In this document: piece by piece, positions 63,314 to 64,000 of the stretch
How positions within the stretch are numbered: the first letter of the stretch is position 1
How the letters are laid out: every line of letters begins with the position of its first letter
Assembly: GCA_020851785.1 (NCBI GenBank)
Contig: JADZCC010000076.1
Span: 1 to 64,000, forward strand
Reading direction: 5' to 3'
Source of the DNA: Anaerolineales bacterium
Lineage (GTDB): Bacteria > Chloroflexota > Anaerolineae > Anaerolineales > Villigracilaceae
Length of the DNA stretch: 64,000 nucleotides
Notes under the pieces: generated by a model
The model's database searches: none
What the model was told of the DNA's origin: nothing
Seen by the model: only the letters and a program-made list of their open reading frames with translations
Translations under genes and position numbers: made by a program

Positions 63314-64000
63314 GTGCCAGCGCGAAACGCTTCATCTTTTGACCTTCAGCCTGCTCCGCCGTTTCGACTGAATCTCACCGTTTGGGCTTTGCGTCGCCGC
63401 CCCGAAAACCTGTTCGACCGCTGGGACGGAAAAACGTATCGGCGCGTGTTGCTCGTGGATGATGTGCCGTTTGAAATTGCCGTGACGCAACCTGAAAAAA
63501 ATCTGCGTGTGACGGTGACGGGAACGGAATTAACGGATAAGGTCAAAGCAGTCGTCAGTGCCGCGCTGGAACGTTTGCTTGGCATCCGAATTGATTTGCA
63601 AAAGTTTTATCGTCTGAGCAAAAAAGACGAATGGCTCAAACCGTTAGCGGATCAATTTCAAGGCGTGAAGCCGCCGCGCTTGTTGACTCCGTTTGAAGCG
63701 TTGGTGAACGCGATTGCCTGTCAGCAGTTAACTCTGACGATGGGCATCCGCCTGCTCAACCGCCTGACCGAAGCGTATGGCGTGGCGCTCACAACGGAAA
63801 ACGGAATCGTCCACGCGTTTCCGCGCCCGCAGGATTTATTCACAGCCGATATTGAAGACCTGCGCCAGATGAGTTTCAGTTATCAGAAAGCCCGCTATCT
63901 GACGAACATCTCGCGTCTGATTGTGGACGGCGAACTTAACTTGGATGAAATCGCCAAACTAAACGATGAAGAAGCGGTTGCGCGGCTGTGCGAGTTGAAA
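63314..64000 (+). CDS. DNA-3-methyladenine glycosylase II-like protein (AlkA family), 3'-truncated; GTG start, absent from the supplied ORF track
   Basis: Manual translation from GTG 63314: MPARNASSFDLQPAPPFRLNLTVWALRRRPENLFDRWDG...PFEALVNAIACQQLTLTMGIRLLNRLTEAYG; open to window end. Confidence 0.75.
   Translation, partial: MPARNASSFDLQPAPPFRLNLTVWALRRRPENLFDRWDGKTYRRVLLVDDVPFEIAVTQPEKNLRVTVTGTELTDKVKAVVSAALERLLGIRIDLQKFYRLSKKDEWLKPLADQFQGVKPPRLLTPFEALVNAIACQQLTLTMGIRLLNRLTEAYGVALTTENGIVHAFPRPQDLFTADIEDLRQMSFSYQKARYLTNISRLIVDGELNLDEIAKLNDEEAVARLCELK

Overview
GC-rich bacterial chromosome segment. Gene content and intergenic repeat style suggest a Chloroflexota/Anaerolineae-like organism; this is an inference, as no rRNA is present. 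No rRNA, tRNA, CRISPR array or intact transposase gene was recognised. The most distinctive region is ~29-56 kb. It holds two complete respiratory nitrate reductase-type operons (narGHJI twice), each led by a small degenerate receiver-domain protein and a membrane cytochrome c. Operon 1 ends in a TehA/SLAC1-family channel rather than narK; operon 2 ends in a hemerythrin. Nearby are a NarXL-like two-component pair and a CLC-family transporter whose predicted promoter spacer is a perfect palindrome. Other content: an imelysin / cytochrome b / pentaheme cytochrome c cluster, a DUF1501/DUF1800 pair, an ECF sigma/anti-sigma pair, a DUF2283-linked two-gene cassette, a corrinoid methyltransferase-type cluster, sucAB, metE and a TetR-MFS operon. 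The window is rich in small mobile or structured repeats: a ~112-120 bp MITE-like element with 9-bp target-site duplications (three copies), REP-like palindromes (one apparently inserted in frame in a coding sequence), and intergenic hairpins with compensatory stem changes. Product names come from reading the translated ORFs; no database search was run.
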